From NCBI GenBank assembly GCA_002167845.2, contig NHBO02000001.1, positions 1 to 64,000 on the forward strand: a stretch of DNA of 64,000 nt, in the 5' to 3' direction. The translations under genes and the position numbers were made by a program. This document shows, piece after piece, positions 17,518 to 27,086 of the stretch (the stretch's first letter is position 1; every line of letters begins with the position of its first letter). Source of the stretch: Phycisphaera sp. TMED9. GTDB lineage: Bacteria; Planctomycetota; Phycisphaerae; Phycisphaerales; SM1A02. The notes beneath the pieces were generated by a model, which was not told the DNA's origin, did no database searches, and saw only the letters and a list, made by a program, of their open reading frames with translations.

Positions 17518-18777
17518 ATGGCCAAGAAGAAGACGACGCGAAGACGTTCCACCTCGGCGACCGCTGGGAGCTCGAAGAAGACCTCCGAACTCCGGGTTGC
17601 GATGCTCGGAACGGGATTCATGGGTCGCGCGCACTCGAATGCCTGGCGATCCGCGGGAACTTTCTTCGATCTGCCGAGGCCGTTGATGATGCATTCGGCC
17701 TGTGGAAGCAACCTCGCAGAAACCGAAAAATTCGCCCGGCAATGGGGATGGGCCTCCGGCTCCGACGACTGGAAGTCCCTGATCAGTGATCCCGAGGTCG
17801 ATCTCGTCGACGTCTGCACGCCCAATCATCTTCACGCCGAGATGTCCGTCGCAGCGCTCGAAGCCGGCACGCACGTCGCCTGCGAAAAGCCGATGGCCGG
17901 CACGCTCGACGATGCCCGATTGATGCGGGACGCGGCGAAGAAGGCGGCTCGGAAGGGCGTGCAGAGCTTCGTCTGGTTCAACTACCGACGGGTTCCGGCG
18001 ATCGCCTACGCCCACCAACTGGTCAGGTCCGGAAGGCTCGGTCGAATCTTCCATGTTCGGGCGTCCTATCTGCAGGACTGGGGTCATCCCGACACGCCGC
18101 TGGTCTGGCGGTTCCAATCGAAGAAGGCGGGATCCGGTGCCCACGGCGACTTGAACGCCCACATCATCGACATGGCGCGATTCCTGACCGGAGACGAGGT
18201 CAGCGAGGTCGTCGGCTCGGTGCAGGAGACCTTCGTGAAGCAACGCGAGCTGGTCGAGCAGGCCGGCAGCGCGATCAAGGGGACCGGTAGCGGCGGTCGC
18301 GGACGGAAGCGGACCGGCAAGTCCACCGTGGACGACGCCCTCCTCTTCCTGGCTCGCTTCAAGGGTGGGGCCATCGGAAGTTTCGAAGCCACGCGGGTCG
18401 CCACCGGCAACCTGAATCGCAACACCATCGAAATCAACGGCGAGCTCGGCTCCTTCAAGTTCGACTTCGAACGCATGAACGAACTGCAATGGTGGGATCA
18501 CACCCTCGAGCCCGGGCTTCGCGGCTGGAGTCGGATCATGTGTACGGAGGCGGGTGAACATCCGTATGTCCACGCCTACTGGCCTGCGGCCCACGGTCTG
18601 GGCTACGAGCACGCCTTCGTCTCTCAGGTCGCGGACATCGATCGGATGCTCGCGGGGGGCAAGCCGGAGGTCCCGATGCCGGACTTCGTCGACGCCTTCG
18701 AGACCCAGCGGGTCCTCGAAGCCGCGGTCATCTCCGCCCGCGATCGAACGCCGGTCCCGATGTCGCAGGTGAAATGA
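17518..18777 (+). CDS. Gfo/Idh/MocA family NAD(P)-dependent oxidoreductase
   Basis: 419 aa, ATG after CGGAGA. A lysine/arginine/threonine-rich N-terminal tail precedes a Rossmann domain (LRVAMLGTGFMGRAHSNAW), the family EKP motif (HVACEKPMAGTLDDA) and the C-terminal alpha/beta domain (AYPH-like DLNAHIIDMARFL with H/D). The family oxidises or reduces sugars and inositols; the substrate is not assignable. Planctomycetes carry many paralogues. A TAGGAT hexamer about 47 nt upstream is a plausible -10 element. No sugar transport genes adjoin it. Confidence 0.9.
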   Translation: MAKKKTTRRRSTSATAGSSKKTSELRVAMLGTGFMGRAHSNAWRSAGTFFDLPRPLMMHSACGSNLAETEKFARQWGWASGSDDWKSLISDPEVDLVDVCTPNHLHAEMSVAALEAGTHVACEKPMAGTLDDARLMRDAAKKAARKGVQSFVWFNYRRVPAIAYAHQLVRSGRLGRIFHVRASYLQDWGHPDTPLVWRFQSKKAGSGAHGDLNAHIIDMARFLTGDEVSEVVGSVQETFVKQRELVEQAGSAIKGTGSGGRGRKRTGKSTVDDALLFLARFKGGAIGSFEATRVATGNLNRNTIEINGELGSFKFDFERMNELQWWDHTLEPGLRGWSRIMCTEAGEHPYVHAYWPAAHGLGYEHAFVSQVADIDRMLAGGKPEVPMPDFVDAFETQRVLEAAVISARDRTPVPMSQVK

Positions 18778-18827
18778 CCCCGGGAACCGCACGGGGGCGC
18801 AAAAATTGCCGACAAGTTTCCCACGTG

Positions 18828-18851
18828 CTTCTGGTCAGACTTCTGGTCAGA
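18828..18851. repeat. 12-bp perfect tandem duplication
   Basis: CTTCTGGTCAGA occurs twice back to back in the intergenic region upstream of the autotransporter. Could be a paired regulator site or a simple slippage duplication. Confidence 0.6.
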
Positions 18852-18903
18852 TCCGCCTCCGGGGCCACTTCCCGCTTGATTCCTCGTCATCGTGACCCCC
18901 TCG

Positions 18904-18921
18904 CGCCCCCTCGAGGGGGCG
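18904..18921. promoter_or_regulatory. 18-bp perfect palindrome
   Basis: CGCCCCCTCGAGGGGGCG is identical to its reverse complement and lies between the oxidoreductase and autotransporter genes. It has no loop or T tract, so it is a better operator than terminator candidate, although a GC-rich pause site is possible. Confidence 0.35.
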
Positions 18922-19144
18922 GTGCCGACCATGACGTCTCTCGATCCCTGCTGGCCCGCCACCGCCGATCGTGCCGGGAGGACCGGGAATACCTCCGGAA
19001 TCGGGCAGGAACTGTGGGGAATGCCAGTTCCGCGAACCGATGAACCAGCGTCGAGGTGCCGGAATTCCGGCTGCTCGTCACGTCGATTTGTTTTCGAAAA
19101 GCGGAAGAAGCCTTCGTTCCAGCCCCCTCTTAGGGAATGCCAGC

Positions 19145-22100
19145 ATGCCGTCCAGCGTCCACCCGATCGATTCCACCGGACTCGCCTCCAACCGAGGTGT
19201 CATCCGTTTCCCAGGACTCCGAGCCGCCGCGGTGCTCACCGCGATCGGGAGCATGACGCTCGCCGCCGCCGGTCAGGACTCATATGACGGAGCTCTGGGT
19301 GGGGACTCGGACTTTGACACGCCTGCCAGTTGGGGCGGTGTGTATCCCGGCGACGACTTCGGCGGAAACATCATCGACATCCTCTCGATCTTCGGGGCGG
19401 ATCCGATCAACGTCGCGAACGGCATCACCGGCATCGGTGGCTTGACCAACAGCAACGACCTCGCGGTCGTCTTCGATGGCACCGGCTCCTTCACGTTCAG
19501 CGACGCCGCCATCATCAATCCCGAGGCCGGCAGCTTCACCTTCGAGATCGACGTGATCGCGAGCGGAAGCCTGACCTTCGATCTCACCGGAGGCGGCCTG
19601 GTCCAGATCGACGGCGACTTCACGACCAACGGCGGGACGATCCTCGCCGACGGCGGTTTCGTCGACGTCAACGGGGCGACCACCTCCGGCGAGGGCACGG
19701 TCTGGAACGCCAACGCCGGCGGATTCAACTTCAACGGTGACTTCAACGCGACCGGCGCCCAGACCTTCGCGGGCACCAGCGGTACCGTCGCCGACGACGT
19801 CTTCACCTTCAACGACGCCAACTTCCTGAACGGTGTGGATCCATTGACCGACATCGCGACCTTCGACGCCGCGACCGTGAACTTCAACGGCGTGACGACC
19901 GTCGCCAACGACTACGGTTTCACTCTGGACAGCGCGGCGGCGGTGACCCTCAACAGCTTCGTCGCGTTGGGTGATTTCTCGGTGACCTTCGAGGACTCGG
20001 ATTCGACGTTCTCGGTGACTGGCGATGCTTCCTTCATCGACAATGCCACGTTCTTGATCTTTGGGCTGGGTGAAGGTGACGCCAACTTCTCGGGCGAAGT
20101 CACGCTCGGCCAGACCTTCTCCGTGTTCGTCGGGGGCGCTGACCAAAGTGTCACCTTCACTGGCGAAACGATCTTCGAGTCCGACGCGGTACTTAACGTG
20201 GGCGGAAACGGCGCCTTCAACCTCGCGGGTACGACCGAACTGCCTGGGCCGTTCACGTTGATGGTCGAAGATGGTTCCACTGCGAACTGGACCGCATCCA
20301 CCACCCTCGACGGCGACTTCACGGTCGATACGACCGGTGGCGCCGGCGATGCGACCGTCAATTTCGGAACCGACGGGCTCACCAGCGGCGGCGGTTTCTC
20401 GAACGCGCCGGGTGCCGACGATCTGCTGATCGACATCACGACCGACGGCGCCCTCGATACGGTGAAGTTCGCTGGCGGCTTCCTTCGCGATTTCACCGGG
20501 AAGATCAACGTCAATGACAATTCCGCCGTGACCTTCGAAGGCGGCGGCGCCGGCGGGAACGGGACAGTGTCGCTCGAACTCAATTCAAGCTCGACCGTCG
20601 AACTCGCCGGCGGGACGTCTGGTGGCACGATCGCATTCGACCAGTTGGTCGGAGCCGACGACGCGGGTGTCATCAGCGCGACCGGCAACGAGAACCTCAC
20701 CCTCTCCGTGAAGGGCGGCGGAAGCATCGCCGACCCCGAGACCGGCCTGTACATGGGTGGCATCGTTGACAGCACGACCGCGGGAAACAACGGCACGCTC
20801 TCGCTCATCGTCACCGAGGGGACCTTCAACTACGGCGGTCTCGCAACCTACACCGGAAACACCACGATCAGCAACGGCGGGACCTTCCGGATCGACGGTA
20901 ACGGTCTCACCACCGGATCCGTGACGGACACCGACAATCTCATCATCAACGGGGGCAATCTGCTTCTGGAGAACAGTGCTCGACTTGAAGGCAGCGGTAC
21001 GGTCGGACTGTCCGCCGGATCGACCATCGACATCACCGCGGACGCGGGGAACGGTGCCAATCTTCAGTTCGACGATGATGCAAGCGTCGAAGGGGCCATC
21101 ACGCTTTCCGGCGATTCCTTCGGGGCGTACAACCTGATCTTCGGAAACTCCACGGTCGACTCCACCACCATTCAGGGATCGATCACCGCATCGGGCAACT
21201 CCGGCGCTCGGTTCGGTGGCGACGTGACGGTCGGACGTACGGGCCAACTCGTGCTCGAAGACACCGCGCGGGCGGACATCGCTGGTTCGATGGAGGTGAC
21301 CGGGCTGGTGGACCTCAGCGGAACCGCGGTCGATGGCCTCACGGTCGCCGACGGGCTTGATATCGGCGAGAATGGCCAGGTCCAACTCGCGGGATCACGA
21401 ACCCTCTCGGTGACGGGCGACAGCACGGTGGCGGCCAACGCCAACGGCATGCTGCTCGACGACGACTCGGCCGCGACCTTCGATGGCAACCTTGACAACG
21501 CCGGCACGATCTCGCTCAACGACAACGCGTTGCTCACCGTGAACAATGGCGACACCACCGGTGGTGGCAATCTCACGCTTTCAGGGACCGCGATGGCGGA
21601 CCTCAACGGCAATGCGGCCTTCGCGATCATCCAGGCCGACGACACCTCGATGGTGGATGTGGAAGGTGATCTCGATCTCACCGGAAACAGCACCTTCGCC
21701 GCCGGCACCACCTTGAACGTGGGCGGCCTGCTCGATCTCGCGGACGGCGCCATGCTCGACCTGCAGGGCACCGACCTGGACGAGATGAACCTCACGGCCG
21801 ATGGTGGCATCCTGGTCAACTCCGGTGCGACGCTGATGGGCAACGCGACCATCAACACCAGTCAACTCGAATACGGCGGAAAGGTGATCGTCGGGGCCAC
21901 CGGATCGACCACCGGCCTTCTCACGCTGGACTCGGGCAACCTCGTTTCGGATACCGGCGGCGAATTGACGTTCGGGCTCACCGGCGACCTCATCGTCGGT
22001 CTTGGCAACGGCGCTTACGGGCAGAACTCGCTGATCAACGTGGCGAGCGGAACCGCCGACTTCACGGACAGCGGTTCGATCGTGCTGGAGGTTCAGGGAA

Positions 22101-23461
22101 CGACCTACATTCCCACCGATCGCGAATTCACCATCATCGAAACCTCGGGCGGCATCACTGGAGATACGTCGGTCACGACCAACCGAGACCAGTCGATCAC
22201 GCGAGGCGCGAACAACGGTGCCGGAGGTTGGGCGACCGACGCGGATGCCCTTTCCATCTGGGCCCAGTCGTCCGCCCAGTACACCAATACGCTCTCCGGT
22301 CCGGATTTCGAGACCGGTCTGATGCTTGATTCCTTCATCCCGTTCGCCAACAGCGATCCGGGAAACACCTACGGCCAATTGCTCGGCCAGCTCGACCAGA
22401 TCGACGACGCGGCCGACTATGCCGCGGCGGTCGAAGGTCTCGGGCCGACGGTTCAGGTCTCGACCATCCAGCTCGCCACGAACACGCAGTATTTCCAGGT
22501 GCTTCGCAGCGAAATCCGACGTCGACACGCGACGGTGAAGCAGCGCACCCCGGCGCCGTTCCGCCTGAGCAACGGGACCGATTTCATCTCCTCGCAGGAC
22601 GAGGCGGCGCAGGCGAAGATTCGACGCAACGTTCGTCAGCCTTCGACCGCGGAAGGGTTCGGCGTCTTCTGGGGTCGTGACCTCGATACGCCGGACGAAG
22701 GTGACATCGCCGGGATCTCAGGGAACGAATACGGCGGTATCGGTGGATTCGCCTGGGACCTCAGCGACCAGTGGGTCGCTGGTGTGAACCTCGGCTACTC
22801 GCAGATCTCAGGTGACGTCAACGGTGGATTCGGCAGCACGCGAGTCGGAACGGTCCGCGGTGGTGGCTTCGTGAGTTGGTTCGACGACGGCGGCCTCTTC
22901 TTCGATGTGGAACTCGCGGGTGCCTGGAACCACTACGACTTCACTCGATTCGTGCCCAACACCGGTCTCGACACGGATTCGACGGCTGATGGATTCCAAG
23001 TCGACTTCTCGGCCGGTGGTGGATACCGCGTCGAGCTGGGCGAGTCATGGGCGATCACGCCTGAAGCCTCGTTCCTTTACTCGTACGTGTCGACCGGAGA
23101 CATCAACGAGGACACGTCCTCGGCCGCGGCGCTTTCGATCTCACCCGGCGACTTGAGCGCCCTGGTCGGTCGAGCCGGCGGAACGATTTCCTGGAGTGCC
23201 CTGCCCGGATTGGTGCTCGACGGTTCCCTCGGTTGGCAGGGCAATTTCAACTTCAATGGTGACTACGAGGTCGGCCTGACGAACCAGAAGGCGGACTTCA
23301 AGTACGTCGCCGACGATCAGACCATCAACACCGCGTATTACGGTGTCGGCGTGAATTGGAACCCGACCTACAACGTCAACGTGAGCGTGCAGTACGAGGG
23401 ACGCAACGGCGAAGGCTTCAGCTCGAACATGCTCTACGGTGGTGTTTCGATCGGTTTCTGA
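19145..23461 (+). CDS. Autotransporter (type Va secretion) with beta-helix passenger
   Basis: 1438 aa from the ATG at 19145, chosen because AGGGA lies 8 nt before it and the signal peptide follows (FPGLRAAAVLTAIGSMTLAAAGQDS). The passenger (residues about 45-1120) is Gly/Asn/Asp/Thr-rich with recurring GG-x-h-x-h-x-G-x-h turns typical of a parallel beta-helix, and contains almost no Cys. The last 260-280 residues form the translocator barrel, beginning near GFGVFWGRDLDTPDEGDIAGI. Amphipathic strands such as WVAGVNLGYSQIS and YGVGVNWNPTYNVNVSVQYEG follow, and the C-terminal residue is Phe (YGGVSIGF), the Bam recognition feature. Expected on the cell surface; no enzymatic motif was seen in the passenger. 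Confidence 0.9.
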   Translation: MPSSVHPIDSTGLASNRGVIRFPGLRAAAVLTAIGSMTLAAAGQDSYDGALGGDSDFDTPASWGGVYPGDDFGGNIIDILSIFGADPINVANGITGIGGLTNSNDLAVVFDGTGSFTFSDAAIINPEAGSFTFEIDVIASGSLTFDLTGGGLVQIDGDFTTNGGTILADGGFVDVNGATTSGEGTVWNANAGGFNFNGDFNATGAQTFAGTSGTVADDVFTFNDANFLNGVDPLTDIATFDAATVNFNGVTTVANDYGFTLDSAAAVTLNSFVALGDFSVTFEDSDSTFSVTGDASFIDNATFLIFGLGEGDANFSGEVTLGQTFSVFVGGADQSVTFTGETIFESDAVLNVGGNGAFNLAGTTELPGPFTLMVEDGSTANWTASTTLDGDFTVDTTGGAGDATVNFGTDGLTSGGGFSNAPGADDLLIDITTDGALDTVKFAGGFLRDFTGKINVNDNSAVTFEGGGAGGNGTVSLELNSSSTVELAGGTSGGTIAFDQLVGADDAGVISATGNENLTLSVKGGGSIADPETGLYMGGIVDSTTAGNNGTLSLIVTEGTFNYGGLATYTGNTTISNGGTFRIDGNGLTTGSVTDTDNLIINGGNLLLENSARLEGSGTVGLSAGSTIDITADAGNGANLQFDDDASVEGAITLSGDSFGAYNLIFGNSTVDSTTIQGSITASGNSGARFGGDVTVGRTGQLVLEDTARADIAGSMEVTGLVDLSGTAVDGLTVADGLDIGENGQVQLAGSRTLSVTGDSTVAANANGMLLDDDSAATFDGNLDNAGTISLNDNALLTVNNGDTTGGGNLTLSGTAMADLNGNAAFAIIQADDTSMVDVEGDLDLTGNSTFAAGTTLNVGGLLDLADGAMLDLQGTDLDEMNLTADGGILVNSGATLMGNATINTSQLEYGGKVIVGATGSTTGLLTLDSGNLVSDTGGELTFGLTGDLIVGLGNGAYGQNSLINVASGTADFTDSGSIVLEVQGTTYIPTDREFTIIETSGGITGDTSVTTNRDQSITRGANNGAGGWATDADALSIWAQSSAQYTNTLSGPDFETGLMLDSFIPFANSDPGNTYGQLLGQLDQIDDAADYAAAVEGLGPTVQVSTIQLATNTQYFQVLRSEIRRRHATVKQRTPAPFRLSNGTDFISSQDEAAQAKIRRNVRQPSTAEGFGVFWGRDLDTPDEGDIAGISGNEYGGIGGFAWDLSDQWVAGVNLGYSQISGDVNGGFGSTRVGTVRGGGFVSWFDDGGLFFDVELAGAWNHYDFTRFVPNTGLDTDSTADGFQVDFSAGGGYRVELGESWAITPEASFLYSYVSTGDINEDTSSAAALSISPGDLSALVGRAGGTISWSALPGLVLDGSLGWQGNFNFNGDYEVGLTNQKADFKYVADDQTINTAYYGVGVNWNPTYNVNVSVQYEGRNGEGFSSNMLYGGVSIGF

Positions 23462-23508
23462 TGGCCTGACGCTTTTCCGCCCCGCGGGGCGGGCATCTGA
23501 GAACCCCC

Positions 23509-23550
23509 GATCGCCCGGTCTTCGTCACGAAGGCCGGGCGATCTTCTTTC
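23509..23550 (+). terminator. Rho-independent terminator after the autotransporter
   Basis: Stem GATCGCCCGG/CCGGGCGATC (10 bp) encloses a loop in which CTTCG/CGAAG can pair further. The tail is TTCTTTCTCTC rather than a pure U run. It lies 47 nt after the stop codon. Confidence 0.85.
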
Positions 23551-23585
23551 TCTCGACAATCGGGGATCGAGACCGTTGCGAGCGG

Positions 23586-23591
23586 TAGCAT
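23586..23591 (+). promoter_or_regulatory. Candidate -10 box for leaderless nagZ
   Basis: TAGCAT ends 6 nt before the nagZ ATG; no Shine-Dalgarno motif is present. Same geometry as ribE, the DUF1573 gene and the ThiF-like gene. Confidence 0.4.
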
Positions 23592-23597
23592 GCTCGC

Positions 23598-24608
23598 ATG
23601 GACCAATCCGCTCGATCCCGGGTCGCGAGGTTGTTGTGCGTTGGTTTTCCCGGCGCGGAACCCGACGCCGACCTTGCCGGTCTGGTGGCCGACGGCGTGC
23701 GAAGCGTGATTCTGTTCGCGCGAAACGCCGGCCCGAAATCACAGGTCGCCGAGACCATCGCCGCGGTCAAACGGCTTTCGCCGGATCCGGCCGGTGACCC
23801 GATCATGGTCTGCGTCGATCAGGAGGGCGGGGGCACCGTCCGGTTCACCGAAGGTTTCGAGCCGCCGCCGCCGATGCGCGACGTCGGCGCCGCGGGACCC
23901 GATGCCGCCGCGGTGGTCGGGCGAGGTCTCGCCATGGATCTGCTCTCGGTCGGAATCGACCTTGACCTGGCGCCGGTGATGGACGTCGACAGCAATCCCG
24001 CCAATCCCGTGATCGGCCCGCGGTCGTTCGGGACCGAGCCCGGAATAGTCTCCGCGTGCGGCGCAGCGATGATCGATGCGATGCAATCTCGCGGTCTGGC
24101 CGCTTGTGCGAAGCACTTTCCCGGTCATGGCGACACCGATCTCGACAGTCATCACGACCTCCCGGTGCTTCGACACGAGATGGATCGGATCCGGGAGATC
24201 GAGCTTCCTCCGTTCGCCGCGGCGATTCGGGCCGATGTCGCCGCGATCATGACGACCCACGTGGTCTTCGAGGCGATCGATCCCGGCGTGCCGGCCACCA
24301 TGAGTCGGGCGGCGATCGAGGGCCTCCTCCGGGGGGAACTCGGATACGACGGCGTGGTCATCTCGGATGATCTGGAGATGGCGGCCATTGCGGAGTCGAC
24401 CGAGGTCGGCGAGGCGGCGATCCGATCGGTCGAAGCGGGTGTGGATCTGCTCCTCTGCTGTCATCGCCCGGAACGACAACGTCGGGTGCTCGATGCACTG
24501 GCCGATGCAGTCACCGAAGGCCGATTGACCGAGGCGAGAATCGACGAATCGATCCGCCGACTCGACCGTCTCTCTTCCGCGTACGTGAAACCTCCGGAGC
24601 CATCATGA
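23598..24608 (+). CDS. nagZ: Beta-N-acetylhexosaminidase (GH3)
   Basis: 336 aa, single-domain GH3 as in NagZ. Motifs: VCVDQEGGGTVRF (substrate strand), LAPVMDVDSNPANPVIGPRSFG, the NagZ loop KHFPGHGDTDLDSHHDLP bearing the catalytic His/Asp dyad, and VVISDDLEMAAI with the nucleophile Asp. It removes GlcNAc from muropeptides in peptidoglycan recycling, normally in the cytoplasm; no signal peptide is seen. Its stop overlaps the start of the M28 peptidase gene by ATGA. The presence of NagZ suggests peptidoglycan turnover. Confidence 0.95.
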   Translation: MDQSARSRVARLLCVGFPGAEPDADLAGLVADGVRSVILFARNAGPKSQVAETIAAVKRLSPDPAGDPIMVCVDQEGGGTVRFTEGFEPPPPMRDVGAAGPDAAAVVGRGLAMDLLSVGIDLDLAPVMDVDSNPANPVIGPRSFGTEPGIVSACGAAMIDAMQSRGLAACAKHFPGHGDTDLDSHHDLPVLRHEMDRIREIELPPFAAAIRADVAAIMTTHVVFEAIDPGVPATMSRAAIEGLLRGELGYDGVVISDDLEMAAIAESTEVGEAAIRSVEAGVDLLLCCHRPERQRRVLDALADAVTEGRLTEARIDESIRRLDRLSSAYVKPPEPS

Positions 24609-26767
24609 TCGATTCAGGACCCCGACTCGCTCGACCGACCCGCACCCCTCGAACCGTTGCCGCGCTGGGAGCGGCCGTCATGGTCGCCGCGACTTCCGGA
24701 GCCGTTGCCGAGGAGCCGCAGAATCTCCTTGAGTCCGTGGTCGCCTCGCCCACCGCACCCGGTCTGCGAGCCTGGCATGATCTCCTGGGCTCGGAACCAC
24801 ACGTCGCCGGTGGCCCCGGAGATGCCGCGGTGATCGACGCCATCGCCGGTGCGTTTCAGGACATGGGTCTGGAGACCGAGGTCTGGCGATTCTCTCCCTT
24901 GCTCTGTCGACCGATCTCCGCAAGTCTGACGATCGTCGAGGGGACCGGCGCGGCGGACTCGACCGCGCCTTCGAAGTCCGAGGATCGAGGTCGGCGGCGG
25001 CGGGGGATCATGTCGCTTTCGTTGCAGGAGGAAGAACTGCTCGCGGATCCGGCGACGAGGCATCCCGAACTCGATCGCGGTTGGAACGCCTACTCCGGGA
25101 GTGGGTTGGTGGAAGCCGGCGTGGTCTACGCCAATCGCGGTCGCCTCGAGGACTTCGCCCGGCTGAAGGAACTCGGAGTGGACTGCACGGGACGCATCGT
25201 GCTGGTGCGGTACGGTGGCAACTACCGTGGCTTCAAGGTTCGATTCGCGGAGGAGGCGGGTGCGGCCGGTCTGGTGATCTTCACCGACCCCGGCGATTCA
25301 GGCGACGACCGCGGTGCCACCTGGCCCGACGGGGGGTGGGCCAACGACACGTGCATCCAACGCGGGTCCATCGTGACGCTCCCATACAAGGGGGATCCGT
25401 TGACCCCGTTCGAGCCTTCGATTCCGGGAGTCGACCGTCTGCGGATCGAGGATGTGGCGCTGCCCACGATTCCCGTGCAACCGATCGGCTATGCCGCCGC
25501 GACGCGGATCATGGCGGCGATGACGGGGCCGGTCGTGGAGGATGCGAGCTGGACGGGCGGCCTTGATGTTCCGTATCGGCGGGACGGTGGAGACCTCGAG
25601 CTCCGACTTGAAGTGCGGCAGACCCGAGCGATCATGGAGACCGCCAACGTGCTTGGATCGATCCGCGGATCCGAGTCGCCGGACGACGTGGTGATCGTCG
25701 GCTGTCACCACGATGCCTGGGGCTTCGGTGCGGCGGATCCGTTGGCCGGGACGATCGTCTTGATGGAGACCGCGAAGGCTTTCGCGACCGCGATGGAGCA
25801 AGGCCTTCGGCCTCGGAGAACCGTGATCTTCGCCGCCTGGGGCGCCGAGGAATTCGGGATCATCGGCTCGAGCGAATGGTGCGAAGCCCAACGCGAACGA
25901 CTCGGCGCGAATGGCGTCGCCTACATCAATCTCGACATGGCGGCGATGGGGACCAGGTTTCGTGCCTCGGCGTCGCCGTCTCTGAGGTCCGCGGTGATCC
26001 GGGCCGCTGGACTGGTCGAACAACCCGGCGAGGGCGATCAGACGGTTCGAGACGCGTGGGCTGGAGATCGGGAGGCCCCGAGGCTTGGTGATCTCGGGGG
26101 GGGAAGTGACCATGTCGGGTTCCTCTGTCACCTCTGCATCCCAAGCATCTCACTTGGAGCCGGCGGAAGCGCGGGCACGTCCTACCACTCCAACTACGAC
26201 ACGCTGGCCTGGTATCGGTCGACGGTCGGCGAGGACTACGACGGCGCGTTGATGCTGACTCGGCTCTGTGCCGCGCTGACGGCGGATCTCGCCGATGCCG
26301 CGGTTCTGCCGATCGAACCCGCGGCGATCGCCCGCGATCTGCCGGGGCGTCTGGAGTCGGTCGGGCAGGCCGCGGAGGAGGCTGGTCTGACCATCGACCT
26401 TGCTCCGCTGCACGAGGATCTCGCGGTCCTCGAGCAGGCGCTGCTCGCCGCTCAGGACACCATCGAAATGGCGTTGGAGGAGCCGCAACGGTCAAAGGTC
26501 AATGCGGCGCTTCGGTCCTTGGAACGGGCGTGGGGAGAAGATGAAGGGCTTCCTGGTCGTGCCTGGTTCCGAAATGTCTTTGCCACCAGCAATCGAGACA
26601 GTGGATACGGGGCCGTGGTTCTTCCTTTGTTCCGCGAAGCGATCGTTGATCAGGATCAGGCGGCGCTGGATCGGGCCCTGCAGCGTTATCAGAACGCTTT
26701 TTTACGTCTTGCAGCATCCGCCAGGGCGGTTTCGGGCGGTGCAGAATCCGCCTTGAGAGACTCCTGA
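24605..26767 (+). CDS. Secreted M28 zinc peptidase (glutamate carboxypeptidase II-like)
   Basis: 720 aa with a signal peptide (TVAALGAAVMVAATSGAVAEE). A PA domain (GRIVLVRYGGNYRGFKVRFAEEAGAAGLVIFTDPGD) is inserted before the catalytic domain. Zinc ligands and catalytic residues follow the GCPII order: GCHHDAWGFGAADPLAG, AAWGAEEFGIIGSSEW, NLDMAAMG and SYHSNYDTLAW. The C-terminal helical region resembles the transferrin-receptor-like dimerisation domain. It is likely a periplasmic or outer-membrane-associated carboxy- or dipeptidase. Translational coupling to nagZ hints at a shared role in muropeptide or peptide scavenging; that link is inference. Confidence 0.92.
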   Translation: MIDSGPRLARPTRTPRTVAALGAAVMVAATSGAVAEEPQNLLESVVASPTAPGLRAWHDLLGSEPHVAGGPGDAAVIDAIAGAFQDMGLETEVWRFSPLLCRPISASLTIVEGTGAADSTAPSKSEDRGRRRRGIMSLSLQEEELLADPATRHPELDRGWNAYSGSGLVEAGVVYANRGRLEDFARLKELGVDCTGRIVLVRYGGNYRGFKVRFAEEAGAAGLVIFTDPGDSGDDRGATWPDGGWANDTCIQRGSIVTLPYKGDPLTPFEPSIPGVDRLRIEDVALPTIPVQPIGYAAATRIMAAMTGPVVEDASWTGGLDVPYRRDGGDLELRLEVRQTRAIMETANVLGSIRGSESPDDVVIVGCHHDAWGFGAADPLAGTIVLMETAKAFATAMEQGLRPRRTVIFAAWGAEEFGIIGSSEWCEAQRERLGANGVAYINLDMAAMGTRFRASASPSLRSAVIRAAGLVEQPGEGDQTVRDAWAGDREAPRLGDLGGGSDHVGFLCHLCIPSISLGAGGSAGTSYHSNYDTLAWYRSTVGEDYDGALMLTRLCAALTADLADAAVLPIEPAAIARDLPGRLESVGQAAEEAGLTIDLAPLHEDLAVLEQALLAAQDTIEMALEEPQRSKVNAALRSLERAWGEDEGLPGRAWFRNVFATSNRDSGYGAVVLPLFREAIVDQDQAALDRALQRYQNAFLRLAASARAVSGGAESALRDS

Positions 26768-27086
26768 GGGCGCCCCGGAGACCGGCCACGCGGTATCTCT
26801 CCGGAATGCGGTCTCTCCGCCGGGGAGGATTGCATGAAAATCGGCCCTTATGGCATGGAAACAAGCGTTTCTGGTGCTATCGTGAAGAGTGCGAGATTGA
26901 TGTTCTCGTCGCAACTTTCATGGCGTTGAGTCAGAATCAATGCGGAACAGTGGCGAAGCATCGGAACCTTTTTGTGGTCTGCAACGTCATATTCAGTGGC
27001 GAAGCAGAGTGCTCACTCGCTTCGTTCGTGTCTCGCTTGATTCGTGTCAAACGCTCAACAGTCCACTTTCGGAAAGTCCTTACACC
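26768..27086. other. Non-coding, lower-GC region
   Basis: 319 nt between the M28 peptidase and the sugar dehydrogenase, visibly richer in A and T than its neighbours. An imperfect inverted repeat near 26770-26825 (CCGGAGACCG with CGGTCTCTCCG) may serve as a terminator. The remainder probably holds the promoter and leader of the dehydrogenase, but no clear -35/-10 pair or RNA motif is recognised. Confidence 0.5.

Larger units (their letters stand above)
18778..19144. other. Non-coding region before the autotransporter gene
   Basis: 367 nt without a supportable gene. It contains a perfect 12-bp tandem duplication and a perfect 18-bp palindrome (listed separately). No convincing -35/-10 pair is seen. 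The ORF reading through part of it in frame with the autotransporter has no signal-peptide logic and is treated as untranslated. Confidence 0.6.

Noticed and set aside
18821-18851. CRISPR-like repeat unit
   Set aside because: Only two copies of a 12-mer without spacers; it is a simple tandem duplication.
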